Shown in pieces: positions 25,878-35,538 of a DNA stretch of 64,000 nt. The notes beneath the pieces are model-generated. The model ran no database searches, was not told the origin of the DNA, and was given only the letters and a program-made list of their open reading frames with translations. This DNA comes from Phytohabitans flavus. Its GTDB lineage: Bacteria > Actinomycetota > Actinomycetes > Mycobacteriales > Micromonosporaceae. Position 1 is the stretch's first letter; each line of letters begins with the position of its first letter. The stretch covers positions 7,818,001 through 7,882,000 of the forward strand of contig NZ_AP022870.1 of assembly GCF_011764545.1 (NCBI RefSeq), read 5' to 3'. Both the position numbers and the translations under genes were made by a program.

Positions 25878-27275
25878 GTGGCCCGTGACCGCCACGGGGG
25901 AGTGGCGGCGCCGCCGCTGTTGCCGCCGCGGCCGCGTCGCTATCGCACGTTCTCCAGCGCTGCCGTCGAGACAGTCGCCGTGCTCGGGTCCGCCGTGCGG
26001 CTGCTGTGGCGGCACTGGCCGGTGCTCTTCGCGCTCTACTTCGCGGGGGCGGCGGCGAAGGCGTTCATCCTGATCGGCGCGGTGCAGGCGAGCAAGCTCA
26101 GCGGCGTGCTCGGCGCGATGATCATTGTTCTCGGCCCGGTCGCCACGCTGATCTCGCTGGTCCTGATGCTTCGCGTGGTGCGCCCGTCGCTCCCCTGGCT
26201 GGCCGCCGCGACCGCCGACCCGCAGCCGGACGAGTCAGGTGCGGCGCCCCGCCGTCCGCCCACGCTGATGGACCACCTGGCCAGCGCACTCATCCCATTC
26301 CTCGCGGTGTACGCCTCGTGGGGTTACCTCCAAGCGGACTTCTCCGGCTACGTCTACGAGGTGTGGGAGGACACGTCCTTCAACGACCCGCGGGTCTTCG
26401 ACGACCCGAGCGTGATCGGCCGGGAGCTCGATCAGCGGCTGCCGTACGACACGTCGTTCACGCTTATCGCGGTGATCGTTGTGGCAGTGGTGCTGCGCTG
26501 GCTGCTCAACACTTTCCGCGCCAGCCACCGGTGGCCTGTGCTGAGCATTCTCGGGGCGTACCTCGAGGTCATCTGGATCATCGTCTCGCTCGCCGCGCTC
26601 AACCAGGTCCGCGACCCGGTGACAGGCTGGCTGCTCGACCGCAAGGTGGTGCAGTGGCTGCTTGATCTCTGGAGCGCGTTCGTCGAGGCGTTGGGCCCGT
26701 TCACCGCCATCGTGCGCCGTGCGGGCGAGTGGCTGGTGGGTGCGATCGCGTCAGCCGACAGCGTGATCGTGGTGCCGCTGGCCTGGCTCGCCGTCGGCGC
26801 CGTCGTGTACGGGCACAGGCTCGCGCCGCCCGCCCCGTCCACCTCCGAGCTGTTGCAGCGGGCCAGCAAGCGGTGGAATGCGCTGCCCAAGCCGATGCGC
26901 GCGGTGGGCGCCAGCGTGACCTCCGACGTGCGCGAGCGGTTCACGCCGCTGGTGCACGGGCTGCGCACGCTCGCGCGAGCGGGCTTGGCGCCGATGCTGT
27001 TCTTCTGCATCTCGTTCCTGGTGGCACAGACCGCGACCGACTGGCTGTGGGAGGCGGAGCGCTTCCTGATTGGCCCGCGCGACCTGGAGGAGGTGTGGAT
27101 TCCGCTGTCCGGGCCGATCACGCTCTTCAACGACGCGGTGGGTGTGGTGCTGCTGGCCACTCTGCTTGCGGCGGCGGTCGACCGGGTGCTGCGGCTACAG
27201 CCCGCGCCCACCGCCGACTCCGCTTCCGAGGCCGCTCCGGAAGAGGGCGCTCAGGATGTGACCAGCCGGGCGTAG
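25878..27275 (+). CDS. Polytopic membrane protein, uncharacterised
   Basis: 465 residues with about eight hydrophobic segments, e.g. LFALYFAGAAAKAFILIGAV, MIIVLGPVATLISLVLMLRV, LIAVIVVAVVLRWLL, MLFFCISFLVAQTATDWL and VGVVLLATLLAAAV. No known transporter signature is recognised. A Pro/Ala-rich cytoplasmic N-terminus and an acidic C-terminal tail flank the membrane part. The start is uncertain (GTG 25878, or a GTG about 24 bases later). It lies after the YqeB-type gene and converges with the proline-rich operon; the 3' ends overlap by 25 bases. Confidence 0.6.
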   Translation: MARDRHGGVAAPPLLPPRPRRYRTFSSAAVETVAVLGSAVRLLWRHWPVLFALYFAGAAAKAFILIGAVQASKLSGVLGAMIIVLGPVATLISLVLMLRVVRPSLPWLAAATADPQPDESGAAPRRPPTLMDHLASALIPFLAVYASWGYLQADFSGYVYEVWEDTSFNDPRVFDDPSVIGRELDQRLPYDTSFTLIAVIVVAVVLRWLLNTFRASHRWPVLSILGAYLEVIWIIVSLAALNQVRDPVTGWLLDRKVVQWLLDLWSAFVEALGPFTAIVRRAGEWLVGAIASADSVIVVPLAWLAVGAVVYGHRLAPPAPSTSELLQRASKRWNALPKPMRAVGASVTSDVRERFTPLVHGLRTLARAGLAPMLFFCISFLVAQTATDWLWEAERFLIGPRDLEEVWIPLSGPITLFNDAVGVVLLATLLAAAVDRVLRLQPAPTADSASEAAPEEGAQDVTSRA

Positions 27276-28863
27276 CGAGGGTGGTGCAGGCCGCTGCTGA
27301 TGCGTACAGCAGCCGGTTGGGCTGAGTCCGGCGTCACGAAGTACATCTCCACCTGCCACGGTGACGGCGCCTCGTCATCCTCCGGGGTGCACGAGGGGAG
27401 GGCGTACGGGCGCCCGACAACTCGGCAGGGTTGGTGCTGAAGAGGCGTCCCTCTGCGTCTTCGAGCGCGAGGTCGCACCCGATGATCGCCTCCTTGTCGG
27501 CCGCCTCGAACTCGACGGTGGCCTTCCACGCCTTGGTCTTGTCCGGTGGCTGGAAGGGCTCCCCGCCGTACGTCTTGAGGTCGGTCGCCGGCCCGAAGCT
27601 GACGAGCCGCATACGCGCGTCGGAGTACGAGATCCAGCCGCCCGCGCTAGGCAGGACCGCTTCGTGCGCGTACCGGTTGTATTGGTCGAGCGCGTCGTTG
27701 ACGCTGGGCGCGAGGGCGAGCGCGAGCACCGGCAGGAGTGCGATGAGCCCCCAGCGGTTGCGCCGCCACCATCCCTTCGGCCGGGGCCCAGCCGGCACGG
27801 GTGGTTGCGCCAGCGGCGGCCCCGGCGGCGGAAACCCCTGCGTCGCCACCGGATGCCCAGGGAACGCACCGTGCGGAGGCACCATGAACGGACCTGGCTG
27901 CGGCCGCCCCTGAACCGGCGCGGCCGGCGCAGCCCCCATGGGCGCCGGCGCCTGCGGCGCGAATGCCTGCGGCACAGCCCCGGCTGCCTGTAGCGCACCT
28001 GGCCGGTCCGTCGCTGCTTGCGGCGCGAATGCCTGTGGTGCGGGTCCGGCTGCTTGTAGCGCATCTAGCCGGTCTGTCGCTGCCTGTGCCGCGAACGCCT
28101 GTGGCGCGGGTCCGGCTGTCTGTAGTGCACCTGGTCGGTCTGTCGCTGCTTGCGGCGCGAATGCCTGCGGCGCGGGTCCGGCTGCTTGCGGTGCCGCTGT
28201 CTGGAGCGTGGCTGGCCCGGGTGGTGGCGCCTGCGGTGTGAACGCCTGTGGCGCGGGTCGTGGCGCTTGCGGTGCGGCGGGCTGGGATGTTGTTGGCCGG
28301 GGCGCTGGTGCTTGGGGTGCGGTTGCCAGCGGCGTGGGTGCCTGGGCTGCGGGTGCTTGGACCGGGCTCCACGGCGAAGGCGTCTCCTGCGTGGCGCCCC
28401 AGGACGGCGGCGGCGTGGCGGCTGGCTGCGGCGGCACCATGGGCGTTGGCGGCGGCGAAAGCGACGGCGCTCGCGTGGGCTGTGCTGGAGTGGCGTTGGT
28501 GACCGGCGACTGCGGCGCCACGGTCGGAGGCAGTGCCTGCTGGTAGGGGCCCCCGTCCGAGTAGCCGTCTCCTTGGCCCTGAGGCGGGCGAGGCAAAGGG
28601 TTGAGCAGGACCGGCGGCTTGGGACCCAGCGGCGGCGCCGGCCGGTCAGCCGACCTCGGCTCGTCCGCCTGCGAACCCCACGAGCGCGCGCTGCGGTCCG
28701 CCACATGCGGGTGTGCCGCGGTATCCGCCTGGCTGGGGTCGACCCGGAAGGCGGCGGTGTCGGGCTCGACCGCCGGGATGACCGCCGTATCGGAGTCGAG
28801 TGCCTGCGGCGCCTCCTCCTGCTGCGGTGCCCAGGGGGAGTATGGCGGTGGTGGCTGCGTCAC
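27251..28863 (-). pseudogene. Proline-rich single-pass membrane protein (paralog 3 of the operon), frame broken near the C-terminus
   Basis: A roughly 370-residue cytoplasmic Pro/Ala/Gln-rich region including a 22-residue tandem repeat, then one membrane helix (RNRWGLIALLPVLALALAPS) and an external domain (WISYSDARMRLVSFGPATDL, then WKATVEFEAADKEAIIGCDL). The frame is lost near 27406-27413. The next frame supplies the natural end (YALPSCTPEDDEAPSPWQV to LVTS), leaving Cys residues in CDLALED and SCTPED that could pair. GTG 28863 overlaps the upstream stop (GTGA). Function unknown; the layout resembles DUF4352/telokin-like ectodomain proteins. Confidence 0.6.
27954..28184 (-). repeat. 66-bp tandem repeat in the proline-rich gene
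   Basis: About 3.5 in-frame copies of a 22-residue unit of the form APQAFAPQAATDRPGALQ followed by four small residues, with a few substitutions (TDRLDALQ in one copy). The copies are nearly identical at DNA level, so unit number probably varies between strains. The boundaries are approximate. Confidence 0.75.
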
Positions 28864-30907
28864 GACACCACCTCCGGCCGCTCTAGGATCACCGGGTCCT
28901 TCTGCGTGGCCCACTTGTCCACAGTGGCGGTGTCCACTTTGGGCAGCTCGATCTCGGCCATCGCATCCATCCGCTGGTCGATCAGCGGAGACGCCAGCCG
29001 CAGCCGCATCGACGTGGCGACATCACGCGGCACCTCGAACGCGATCTCCCCCTCCACCGCAATCCCCGGCTGGAAACTACGCGCCCCATCCGCGAGCTGC
29101 TGCGAGAACCGGTTGCTCACCAGAAACTCGCGACCCCGGTCGTCGATGAGCGCCGCGTACCCCAGAGCGGTGTCCTCTGTGGTGGCTGTGACCCGTACGC
29201 GGACGAGGATCCACACACCCCCGGTCTCGTAACCCTTGCTGCTTACGCCGAGCAGGCGCGCGCCGCGCACGCTGACGAGCTGCGCCTCGAAGGAGCGCGC
29301 CGAGACCGACTCACCGACCTGGCCGACCACGATGTAGGGGCGCTCACGGATGTCCGCGCGGTCCCCGTTGATGGGGCGCCAGTTGGCCACCACACCCCCA
29401 CCGCCAGCGCCGCGACGAGCAACATGCCAACCCGCGCCCGCATACCAATCCGCTCAACCCGCCCCGGCGGCGCCCGATGACTCCGGATCTCCTCCCCAGC
29501 CACCGCTGCCACCGCACCAACGCCAGCCGTCCCGCCCCGCCCAGCCCCAACCTCCTGCGCCGGCTGCCCACCCTGCGCCGGCTGCCCGCCCTGCGCGGAT
29601 GGCCCGCCCTGCGGTGGCAGCCCGCCCTGCGCGGACGAGGCTAGCCCGCCGGGCGGGATCGGATCGCTGGGTGCAATCGGCCCGCCTGTGGGGAACCCGC
29701 CGCCCGGAGGCAGCGCGCCTGGTGGGACAGCGCCGGGCGGAGGGATCGCGCCCGGAAAGGCAGTGCCGGGCGGAGGGATCGGGCTGCCGTTCGGGATAGG
29801 GGCTGCCGGGATCGCGCCTGAGGGGGTAGCGCCCTGCGAGAACGGACCGTGCGGGACGGCACCTGGCTGGCCAACCGCCCCGACGCCGCTACCCGGCTGC
29901 ACCGGCTGGGGCCAACCGGCAACCTGCGGGCCAGCGGGTGCGGGCTGGCCGCCAGCCGGTGCGGGCACGGTGGGATCAGGCCACGAACCAGGCGGTGCCG
30001 GCGCCCAGGCGGCCTGCCATCCAGCGGGTGGAGGCGGTTGGGCGGGGTTGGGCCAGCCAGTGGGTGGTGGCGGCGCTGCTGCGGCGGGCCATCCTCCAGG
30101 CTGAGGTTGAGCCGGTCGGCCAGGACTCGGCCAGCCAGCCGGCGCTGAGGCGGCCCAACCGTTGGGCGGCGGCGGCACGGCGGGTCCGGACCCCGCGCCA
30201 GGCGGAATGGGACCGGGCCAGCCAGCGGGCGGCGGCACCGAGCCTGGCCCGCCGGCGGCCGCGGCCAAACTCGGCTGCCCACCAGAGGGCGGCGGCATGG
30301 GGCTCGGCCAGGCGGCGAGTGGCGGCGCGGGACCTGCCCAGGCAGCGGGCGGAGGAGCGGAGCTCGGCCCACCAGGGGCGGCGGTGCGGGATTCGGCCAG
30401 GCAGCGGGTGCCTGTGTGGGACCTGGCCAGCCAGTGGGTGGCGGGCCGGGACTTGGCGATCCGGCTTGCGGAGGCGGTGGCGCTGGGCTGGGCCAACCAC
30501 CAGGCGGAGGCGGCGTCCCAGGGATAGGGCCACCGCCGGCCGGGGTGGCGCGTGTCCCGGCCAGCTCGCCTGGCCGGCAGGGCCGGCGGACCAGCCAGCG
30601 GGAGCAGGCGCCGGTGCAGGCCAGCCAGCTGGTGGGGGCGGCGCCGACGGGCTAGCGGGAACCGGCGGCGCTGGCCAGCCGGTGGGTGGAGGCGGTGCGG
30701 CTTGGTCGGCGGGCGGGGCGGTGCTTGCCAGGCAGTGGGTGGGGGCGGCGCTGATCGGGCCGCTGTAGCGGGCGGTGCTGGCCAGGCGGCGGGTGGGGCC
30801 GGGGCGGGCGAGGGCTGTGGCGGGGTGGGAGAGGGTGGGCCCGGCGGGGTGGGTGGCCAGCTGTTGGCGGGCTCGTCCTGGCCGGGTTGCTCGGGTGGGT
30901 TGGTCAC
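28860..30907 (-). pseudogene. Proline-rich single-pass membrane protein with DUF4352-like ectodomain (paralog 2), several frame breaks
   Basis: From GTG 30907 (MTNPPEQPGQDEPANSW) the product is a very long Pro/Gly/Ala region with a recurring PPPxGWP motif, a membrane helix (RVGMLLVAALAVG), then an ectodomain (VANWRPINGDRADIRERPYI, VRGARLLGVSSKGYETGGVW, VSNRFSQQLADGARSFQPG). The PPPxGWP pattern moves through all three frames, with breaks near G/C runs at about 30711-30719, 30542-30545 and 30375-30378, and a fourth at the C5 run 29395-29399 between helix and ectodomain. Each is cured by adding one base. The ectodomain resembles DUF4352. It overlaps neighbours on both sides by 4 bases. Function unknown. 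Confidence 0.55.
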
Positions 30908-31541
30908 TTGCCGCGCCTGTCTTCGATCGGCACGGTCAGCTCGGCGCGGGGCTCGAGGTCCAGCCAGGCCTTGTGGCCGGCCAGGGAATCGACGCGGTAG
31001 GTCTTCTTGTTGACCGTCACCGTCATCTCGGTGGGTACCGGCGCGGTGCTCTCCTGCTCCCAGAAGAAGGCGAGCTTCTCCGGCATGGCCGGCTGTAGGT
31101 AGCGGACCGGGACCCCGTCGCGGAGGGCGACGACGTACTGGGGCTCCAGGCGCTCTAGGTTTGGGGCTTTTACCAAGCCCTCTACGCCCGCGATGTCGAT
31201 GATGTCGTCCGTGTCGTTGAGGCTCTCCGGGGCGGTCACCTCGACCGTGGCGAGCACGACCACCCAGCGGTTGGCGGGGTTTTCCAGGCTGATGCCGGGG
31301 AGGCCGTCACCGACCAGGCGGCCGCCGGTGACCGTTACATTCCAGGGCTCGCCCTCGCTGAGCTCATCGACCTTGACCGGTGGCAGCTCGGGCTTCTCGG
31401 CGTGCTCCAGGCCACCGAAGAGACCCGACGCCGCGAGTGCGGCGACGCCGGCGCTCAGGCCGAGCCATCGCAGTGGGATAGCGACAATACGGGCGCCGAG
31501 CCCTCTCGGACTCGCGCCCGGCCCCCGCCGACGCTAGACAC
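30904..31541 (-). CDS. Single-pass membrane protein, first gene of the proline-rich operon (start uncertain)
   Basis: The open frame reads through a membrane helix (IPLRWLGLSAGVAALAASG) into an external domain (WNVTVTGGRLVGDGLPGISL, NRWVVVLATVEVTAPESLND, YVVALRDGVPVRYLQPAMPE) ending KAWLDLEPRAELTVPIEDRR. No normal start codon lies in this frame before the helix. GTG 31541 in another frame would join it if one base were missing in the G/C-rich stretch around 31505-31520. No Pro-rich tail is present, unlike the next two genes. Function unknown. Confidence 0.5.
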
Positions 31542-31625
31542 GTTTCCGGAGCATAGGCGCAACCAGCCAGCCCGGCTAGGCCCGTCCCGCGTACGCCGGC
31601 GGGCCTCCGCAACGGGCGTCGCCGT

Positions 31626-32378
31626 CTATCTCTGCCGGCCCTGGGGATAGGGCCAACCGTTGGGTACGCAGCCGCCCATGCCCCAGATGTGCTGCTGCAT
31701 GACGGCCGCCGGGCGCCCCTTGCCCGGGCAGGTCACATGGCTGTGGCCGAGGAAATGGCCCACCTCGTGGTTGACCACAAGATGCCGGTACATGTCGACA
31801 TCGCCCTGGTACGCCGGGATTGCCAGCACCCACCGCTTCACGTTGATGACGACGTTCTCCCGGCCACGGCAGGAGACCTCGCCGCCGGTGTCAAGGCCGT
31901 AGCGGCCGCAGATCTCGTCGACGGTGTCGGGGCTGGCCAGCTTCACGACGAAGTCCACCGACCCGGCGGCCGGCCGCTGGAACGCCCACTGGCCACCTGC
32001 CGTCCACCCTCGCGGGTCGGCCAGGATGCGGTCCACCCACTCCGCGAACTCGCCCGGCTGCTGCTCCAGACCCCGCTCGACCTCGACGCGGTACCGCAAC
32101 ACGTGGCCGTTGCCGACGCGCTTGGCGCTGCCGGTCGCGCGCCGGAACGTTCCCTCGCCGTGCTGTGGGAACGTCGGCGGAGCCGGCGTGGGCGGCGGCG
32201 CCTGTGTCGACTCGACGGTGGTCGGGGGCGGGAGAGTCGAGGCCTCGGACCAGGTGGAAGGCGTACCAGATGATGAATTGTCGCGAATCGCGTAGCCGCC
32301 GGCGGCGAACATCAGCCCGCCCACGACGGCGCCCACGCCAACCACGACGTAGGCCAGCGCGCGGTTCTCACGCCGCAC
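31626..32378 (-). CDS. DUF3152 membrane-anchored metalloprotease-like protein
   Basis: 250 residues. An N-terminal signal anchor (LAYVVVGVGAVVGGLMFAAG) and a Thr/Pro linker precede the DUF3152 domain. The zinc motif is NHEVGHFLGHSH (HExxHxxGH pattern), followed by CPGKGRPAAVMQQHI with the Met-turn-like Met, as in metzincin-type peptidases. Four cysteines (EICGRYG, VSCRGRE, VTCPGKG, GGCVPNG) fit disulfides outside the membrane. Substrate unknown. Its GTG lies 11 bases inside the preceding small frame. Confidence 0.85.
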   Translation of the reverse strand: MRRENRALAYVVVGVGAVVGGLMFAAGGYAIRDNSSSGTPSTWSEASTLPPPTTVESTQAPPPTPAPPTFPQHGEGTFRRATGSAKRVGNGHVLRYRVEVERGLEQQPGEFAEWVDRILADPRGWTAGGQWAFQRPAAGSVDFVVKLASPDTVDEICGRYGLDTGGEVSCRGRENVVINVKRWVLAIPAYQGDVDMYRHLVVNHEVGHFLGHSHVTCPGKGRPAAVMQQHIWGMGGCVPNGWPYPQGRQR

Positions 32379-32487
32379 GCCGCTGCTCCTCCTCGGCGAG
32401 CGCCGCGGCGGCCCGACGCAGTGCGAGCGTCTCCCGGATCCGCCGGCGGGCGGCGCGCCGCCACCGTTCCTCCTGTTCGCGTCTCAT
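32368..32487 (-). CDS. Small Arg/Glu-rich peptide upstream of the DUF3152 gene
   Basis: 39 residues, MRREQEERWRRAARRRIRE continuing as an amphipathic, highly charged helix ending EEEQRRAA. Its stop lies 9 bases inside the DUF3152 gene start, consistent with coupling. There is no strong ribosome site. The divergent promoter region with 11-nt repeats lies immediately upstream. It could equally be an untranslated leader. Confidence 0.35.
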   Translation of the reverse strand: MRREQEERWRRAARRRIRETLALRRAAAALAEEEQRRAA

Positions 32488-32505
32488 GCGGGCACCGTAC
32501 GGAGG

Positions 32506-32568
32506 CGGGTGTGAAGAAACATTGAAGAAGCCGTCCGGCTGTCGTCCTTCACGGCATCTTCACCGCTA
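32506..32568. promoter_or_regulatory. Divergent 11-nt direct repeats (OmpR/PhoB-type sites)
   Basis: Two plus-strand units at 32547-32557 (CTTCACGGCAT) and 32558-32568 (CTTCACCGCTA) are exactly 11 bases apart. Two minus-strand units (CTTCAATGTTT at 32527-32517 and CTTCACACCCG at 32516-32506) are also 11 bases apart. This spacing is the hallmark of tandem binding by OmpR/PhoB-type regulators, and the sites lie between a response regulator gene and the DUF3152 operon. Confidence 0.6.
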
Positions 32569-32587
32569 CGAGGCACTATGGAACACC

Positions 32588-33274
32588 ATGAGCGCGCGGA
32601 TCCTGGTCGCCGAGGACGACCCCAAGCAGGCCAACCTGATCCGGGTTTACCTGGAGCGGGAGGGCCACAGCGTGCTTGTCGTCGGCGATGGGCGTACCGC
32701 GCTGGAGCAGGCGCGCGTGCGCCGCCCCGACCTCGTCGTGCTCGACGTGATGATGCCGCAGGTGGACGGCCTCGACGTGTGCCGCATCCTGCGTGGCGAG
32801 TCAGAGGTGCCGATCCTGCTGCTCACCGCTCGCACCACCGAGGACGACATGCTGCTCGGCCTCGATGTGGGGGCGGACGACTACATCACGAAGCCGTACA
32901 GCCCGCGGGAGCTGACCGCACGCGTACGCGCGCTGCTACGCCGGGCGGGGGCGGTCACCGCGGGTAACCAGGCCATCCTCAAGGTCGGCGACCTTGAGAT
33001 CGATCCAGGACGATTCGAGGTACGGGTCGGTGGGCGGCCCATCGTGCTGACCGCGAAGGAGTTCGGGATCCTGGAGGTGCTGGCGGGCGAGCCGGGGCGG
33101 GCGTTCACGCGGGCGCAGATCATCGACCGGGCGTTCGGGTTCGACCACTACGTGCTGGAGCGCACGGTCGACGCGCACGTGATGAACCTCCGCCGCAAGA
33201 TCGAAGAGGACGCCGCCGAACCGCGCTACGTGCAGACCGTCTACGGGCGCGGCTACCGCTTGGCCGAGTCTTGA
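32588..33274 (+). CDS. OmpR-family response regulator
   Basis: 228 residues. The receiver domain has the acidic pair in LVAEDD, phospho-acceptor Asp53 in LVVLDVMMP and the conserved Lys in DYITKPYS. The C-terminal winged helix has FGILEVLAGEPGRAFTRAQI, then VDAHVMNLRRKIE and VYGRGYRLAES. It pairs with the kinase immediately downstream (TTGA overlap). The 11-nt direct repeats in its promoter suggest autoregulation and control of the divergent protease operon. Confidence 0.93.
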   Translation: MSARILVAEDDPKQANLIRVYLEREGHSVLVVGDGRTALEQARVRRPDLVVLDVMMPQVDGLDVCRILRGESEVPILLLTARTTEDDMLLGLDVGADDYITKPYSPRELTARVRALLRRAGAVTAGNQAILKVGDLEIDPGRFEVRVGGRPIVLTAKEFGILEVLAGEPGRAFTRAQIIDRAFGFDHYVLERTVDAHVMNLRRKIEEDAAEPRYVQTVYGRGYRLAES

Positions 33275-34902
33275 GTTTTCGCATCCGGGTGCTGGTGCTG
33301 GTCACGCTCGTGGCCGTCACCGCCGTGGGCGCCACCGCCTGGATCGTGCTCCGCCAGGCGTCGCAGCAGATCACCGAGTCGGAGACCGCCGACCGCGCGG
33401 TGACCGACCAGGTCACGACCGAACTGCTGAAGTACGGGCAGACGCACGGCACCTGGGAGGGCGTGGCGGGCCTCGTCAGCGACCTTGGCGTCAGCACCGG
33501 GCAGCGCATCCACCTGGCGACCGAGTCGGGTATCGTGGTGTCCGACACCGACACGCTGAATGGCGTCACCGCCCGGCAGCTCGGCACGTCCACCACGCTC
33601 GTCGACCCTCGCCCCCGGATTGACCTGACCGAGGTGACCGAGGCGTTCAGCGTGACGACGAGGTCGGTGGCCCAATACCGCGTGGGTGTACGGTTCGCGG
33701 CCTGCCTCAGCCGCCTCGGCTTCTCGGCCGTGAAGGTCGACGGTGCGTTCGGGGTGCCGAGTTTTCAGGCCCGGGACGCCAAGCTCGCCGAGGCGGCCGA
33801 GTGCCAGGAACGGTCGGTCGAGTCGCGGCAGGAGGTCGAGTACACACAGCGGCGGATCAGCGCCTGCAAGGAGTCCGGGGTCACCGCTGGGGCGCTGGCG
33901 ATCTGCCTTTCGCAGGCGTTCACCGAGCTGATCAGCGAGGTGGCCCCGGAGCCGCTGCGGGTCACGCTCGGCTTCGCCGGCGAACCGCGTACACCCCTCT
34001 CGGCCGGTCCGATCCTGGCCGCGGCCGCCGGCGTGGCGCTCCTCGCGCTGGCCGGCACCGCGCTGCTCAGCCGCCGCGTGCTCCGCCCGATCGCCAGCCT
34101 TACCGCGGCCGCCGGCCGGCTGGGTCGCGGCGATCTCACCAGCCGGGTCGCGGTGGTGGGCAGCGACGAGGTGGCCGAGCTGGGCCGCTCCTTCAACCGC
34201 ATGGCCGACTCCCTCCAGCGCGGCGAGGAACGGCAGCGCCGGCTGGTCGCGGACGTCGCGCACGAGCTGCGTACGCCGCTGGCCAACCTCCGCGGCTACC
34301 TCGAGGCGCTCAAGGACGGCGTGATCGAGCCCGACCCCGAGCTTTTCGCCTCGCTCCACGAGGAGGCGGTGCTCCAGCAGCGCATCGTGAACGACCTCCA
34401 GGACCTGGCGCTGGCCGAGGCGGGCACGCTGGCGTACCACCGCACGGTCATCGACATGGCCGAGGTGCTGGAGACCACCCGAGCCGCACACCACGCGGTC
34501 GCCGAGTCCGCCGGCGTACAGCTGGTGACCGCGACGCCCGGACCCGCCCAGGTGCACGCCGACCCGGACCGCCTGCGGCAGGTGCTCGGCAACCTCGTGA
34601 CGAACGCCATCCGCGCGACGTCGGCAGGTGGGAGTGTGACGCTGTCGAGCGCGGTGGACGGTACCGCGGTGGTGGTGCGGGTGGCCGACACAGGGACGGG
34701 GATCGCGCCGGAGTCACTGCCGTACGTCTTCGACCGCTTCTGGCGCGCGGACTCGGCGCGCGGACGGCGTACAGGTGGGAGTGGGCTGGGGCTGTCGATC
34801 GCCCGCCAGATCGTCACCGACCACGGCGGCACGATCACGGTCGCGAGTCAGCTTGGCGTGGGCACCACGTTCACCATCACGCTCCCCGCCCTCAGGCCCT
34901 AG
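33271..34902 (+). CDS. Sensor histidine kinase with four-cysteine sensor domain
   Basis: 543 residues from a TTG overlapping the regulator stop. TM1 (VLVLVTLVAVTAVGATAWIV), an external domain of about 220 residues, and TM2 (AAAGVALLALAGTALL) precede HAMP, the dimerisation helix with VADVAHELRTPL, and the ATPase domain (GNLVTNAIRA, ADTGTGIA, GGSGLGLSIARQ). The external domain has four cysteines (AACLSRLG, AAECQERS, SACKESG, AICLSQ), which could make a redox- or disulfide-based sensor; that is inference. Gene order regulator-kinase is standard. Confidence 0.92.
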   Translation: MSFRIRVLVLVTLVAVTAVGATAWIVLRQASQQITESETADRAVTDQVTTELLKYGQTHGTWEGVAGLVSDLGVSTGQRIHLATESGIVVSDTDTLNGVTARQLGTSTTLVDPRPRIDLTEVTEAFSVTTRSVAQYRVGVRFAACLSRLGFSAVKVDGAFGVPSFQARDAKLAEAAECQERSVESRQEVEYTQRRISACKESGVTAGALAICLSQAFTELISEVAPEPLRVTLGFAGEPRTPLSAGPILAAAAGVALLALAGTALLSRRVLRPIASLTAAAGRLGRGDLTSRVAVVGSDEVAELGRSFNRMADSLQRGEERQRRLVADVAHELRTPLANLRGYLEALKDGVIEPDPELFASLHEEAVLQQRIVNDLQDLALAEAGTLAYHRTVIDMAEVLETTRAAHHAVAESAGVQLVTATPGPAQVHADPDRLRQVLGNLVTNAIRATSAGGSVTLSSAVDGTAVVVRVADTGTGIAPESLPYVFDRFWRADSARGRRTGGSGLGLSIARQIVTDHGGTITVASQLGVGTTFTITLPALRP

Positions 34903-35525
34903 GGTTTCCGGGCGGCTAGGCGTTCGACGATGCCCATGCGGAAGCGGTCGTGACGCTCCACCGTGAAGCCCATCGCCTCGACGTGGCGGATCGGGCGGCG
35001 TAGCCAGTGCTCTTCCGCCAGCGGCACGCTCACTCGCTCGACCAGCCACTGCGCCGCGCGCACCGGCCACGGCCCGGCGGCTACGTGGTCGGCCAGCAGG
35101 AGCAGTCCGCCAGGGCGGAGGACGCGGTCCATCTCCGCCAGCGCCTTGCGGTCGTCCGGGATGGCGCAGAGGCCGAACGTACAGACCACCGTGTCGTACG
35201 CGCCGTCGGGCAGGTCGAGTGCCTGGGCGTTGCCCTCGCGCAGGTCCACCGCACGGCCCAGGTCGGCGGCGCGGCGGCGGGCGAGCGTGAGCATGCCGGG
35301 GCTGAACTCGACGCCGGTCAGCCGCACGTCCGCCGGGTAGTGCGGCAGGTTGAGGCCGGTGCCGATCGCGACCTCCAGCACGTCGCCGGTGGCCTGGCGG
35401 CACACCCACTGCCGGGTGTCGCCGAAGAAGCGCTGGTCGGCGCGGGTCATGGTGCCGTCGTACGACCCGGACATGCGGTCCCACCGGCGGCGCAGCCGCT
35501 CGGTGCGGCGATCCTGCTCGGCCAT
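34899..35525 (-). CDS. Class I SAM-dependent methyltransferase (UbiE/PmtA-like)
   Basis: 208 residues. The SAM-binding motif I is VLEVAIGTGLNLPHYP, followed by the acidic VEFSPGML, NAQALDLPDGAYDTVV and the post-motif MDRVLRPGGLLLLADHV. The WDRMSGSYDG opening is typical of phospholipid or quinone methyltransferases. The C-terminal half, with VERHDRFRMGIVERLAA, resembles small actinobacterial lipid methyltransferases. Its stop overlaps the kinase stop by 4 bases (convergent). Confidence 0.82.
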   Translation of the reverse strand: MAEQDRRTERLRRRWDRMSGSYDGTMTRADQRFFGDTRQWVCRQATGDVLEVAIGTGLNLPHYPADVRLTGVEFSPGMLTLARRRAADLGRAVDLREGNAQALDLPDGAYDTVVCTFGLCAIPDDRKALAEMDRVLRPGGLLLLADHVAAGPWPVRAAQWLVERVSVPLAEEHWLRRPIRHVEAMGFTVERHDRFRMGIVERLAARKP

Positions 35526-35538
35526 CGCGGCACCCCCT

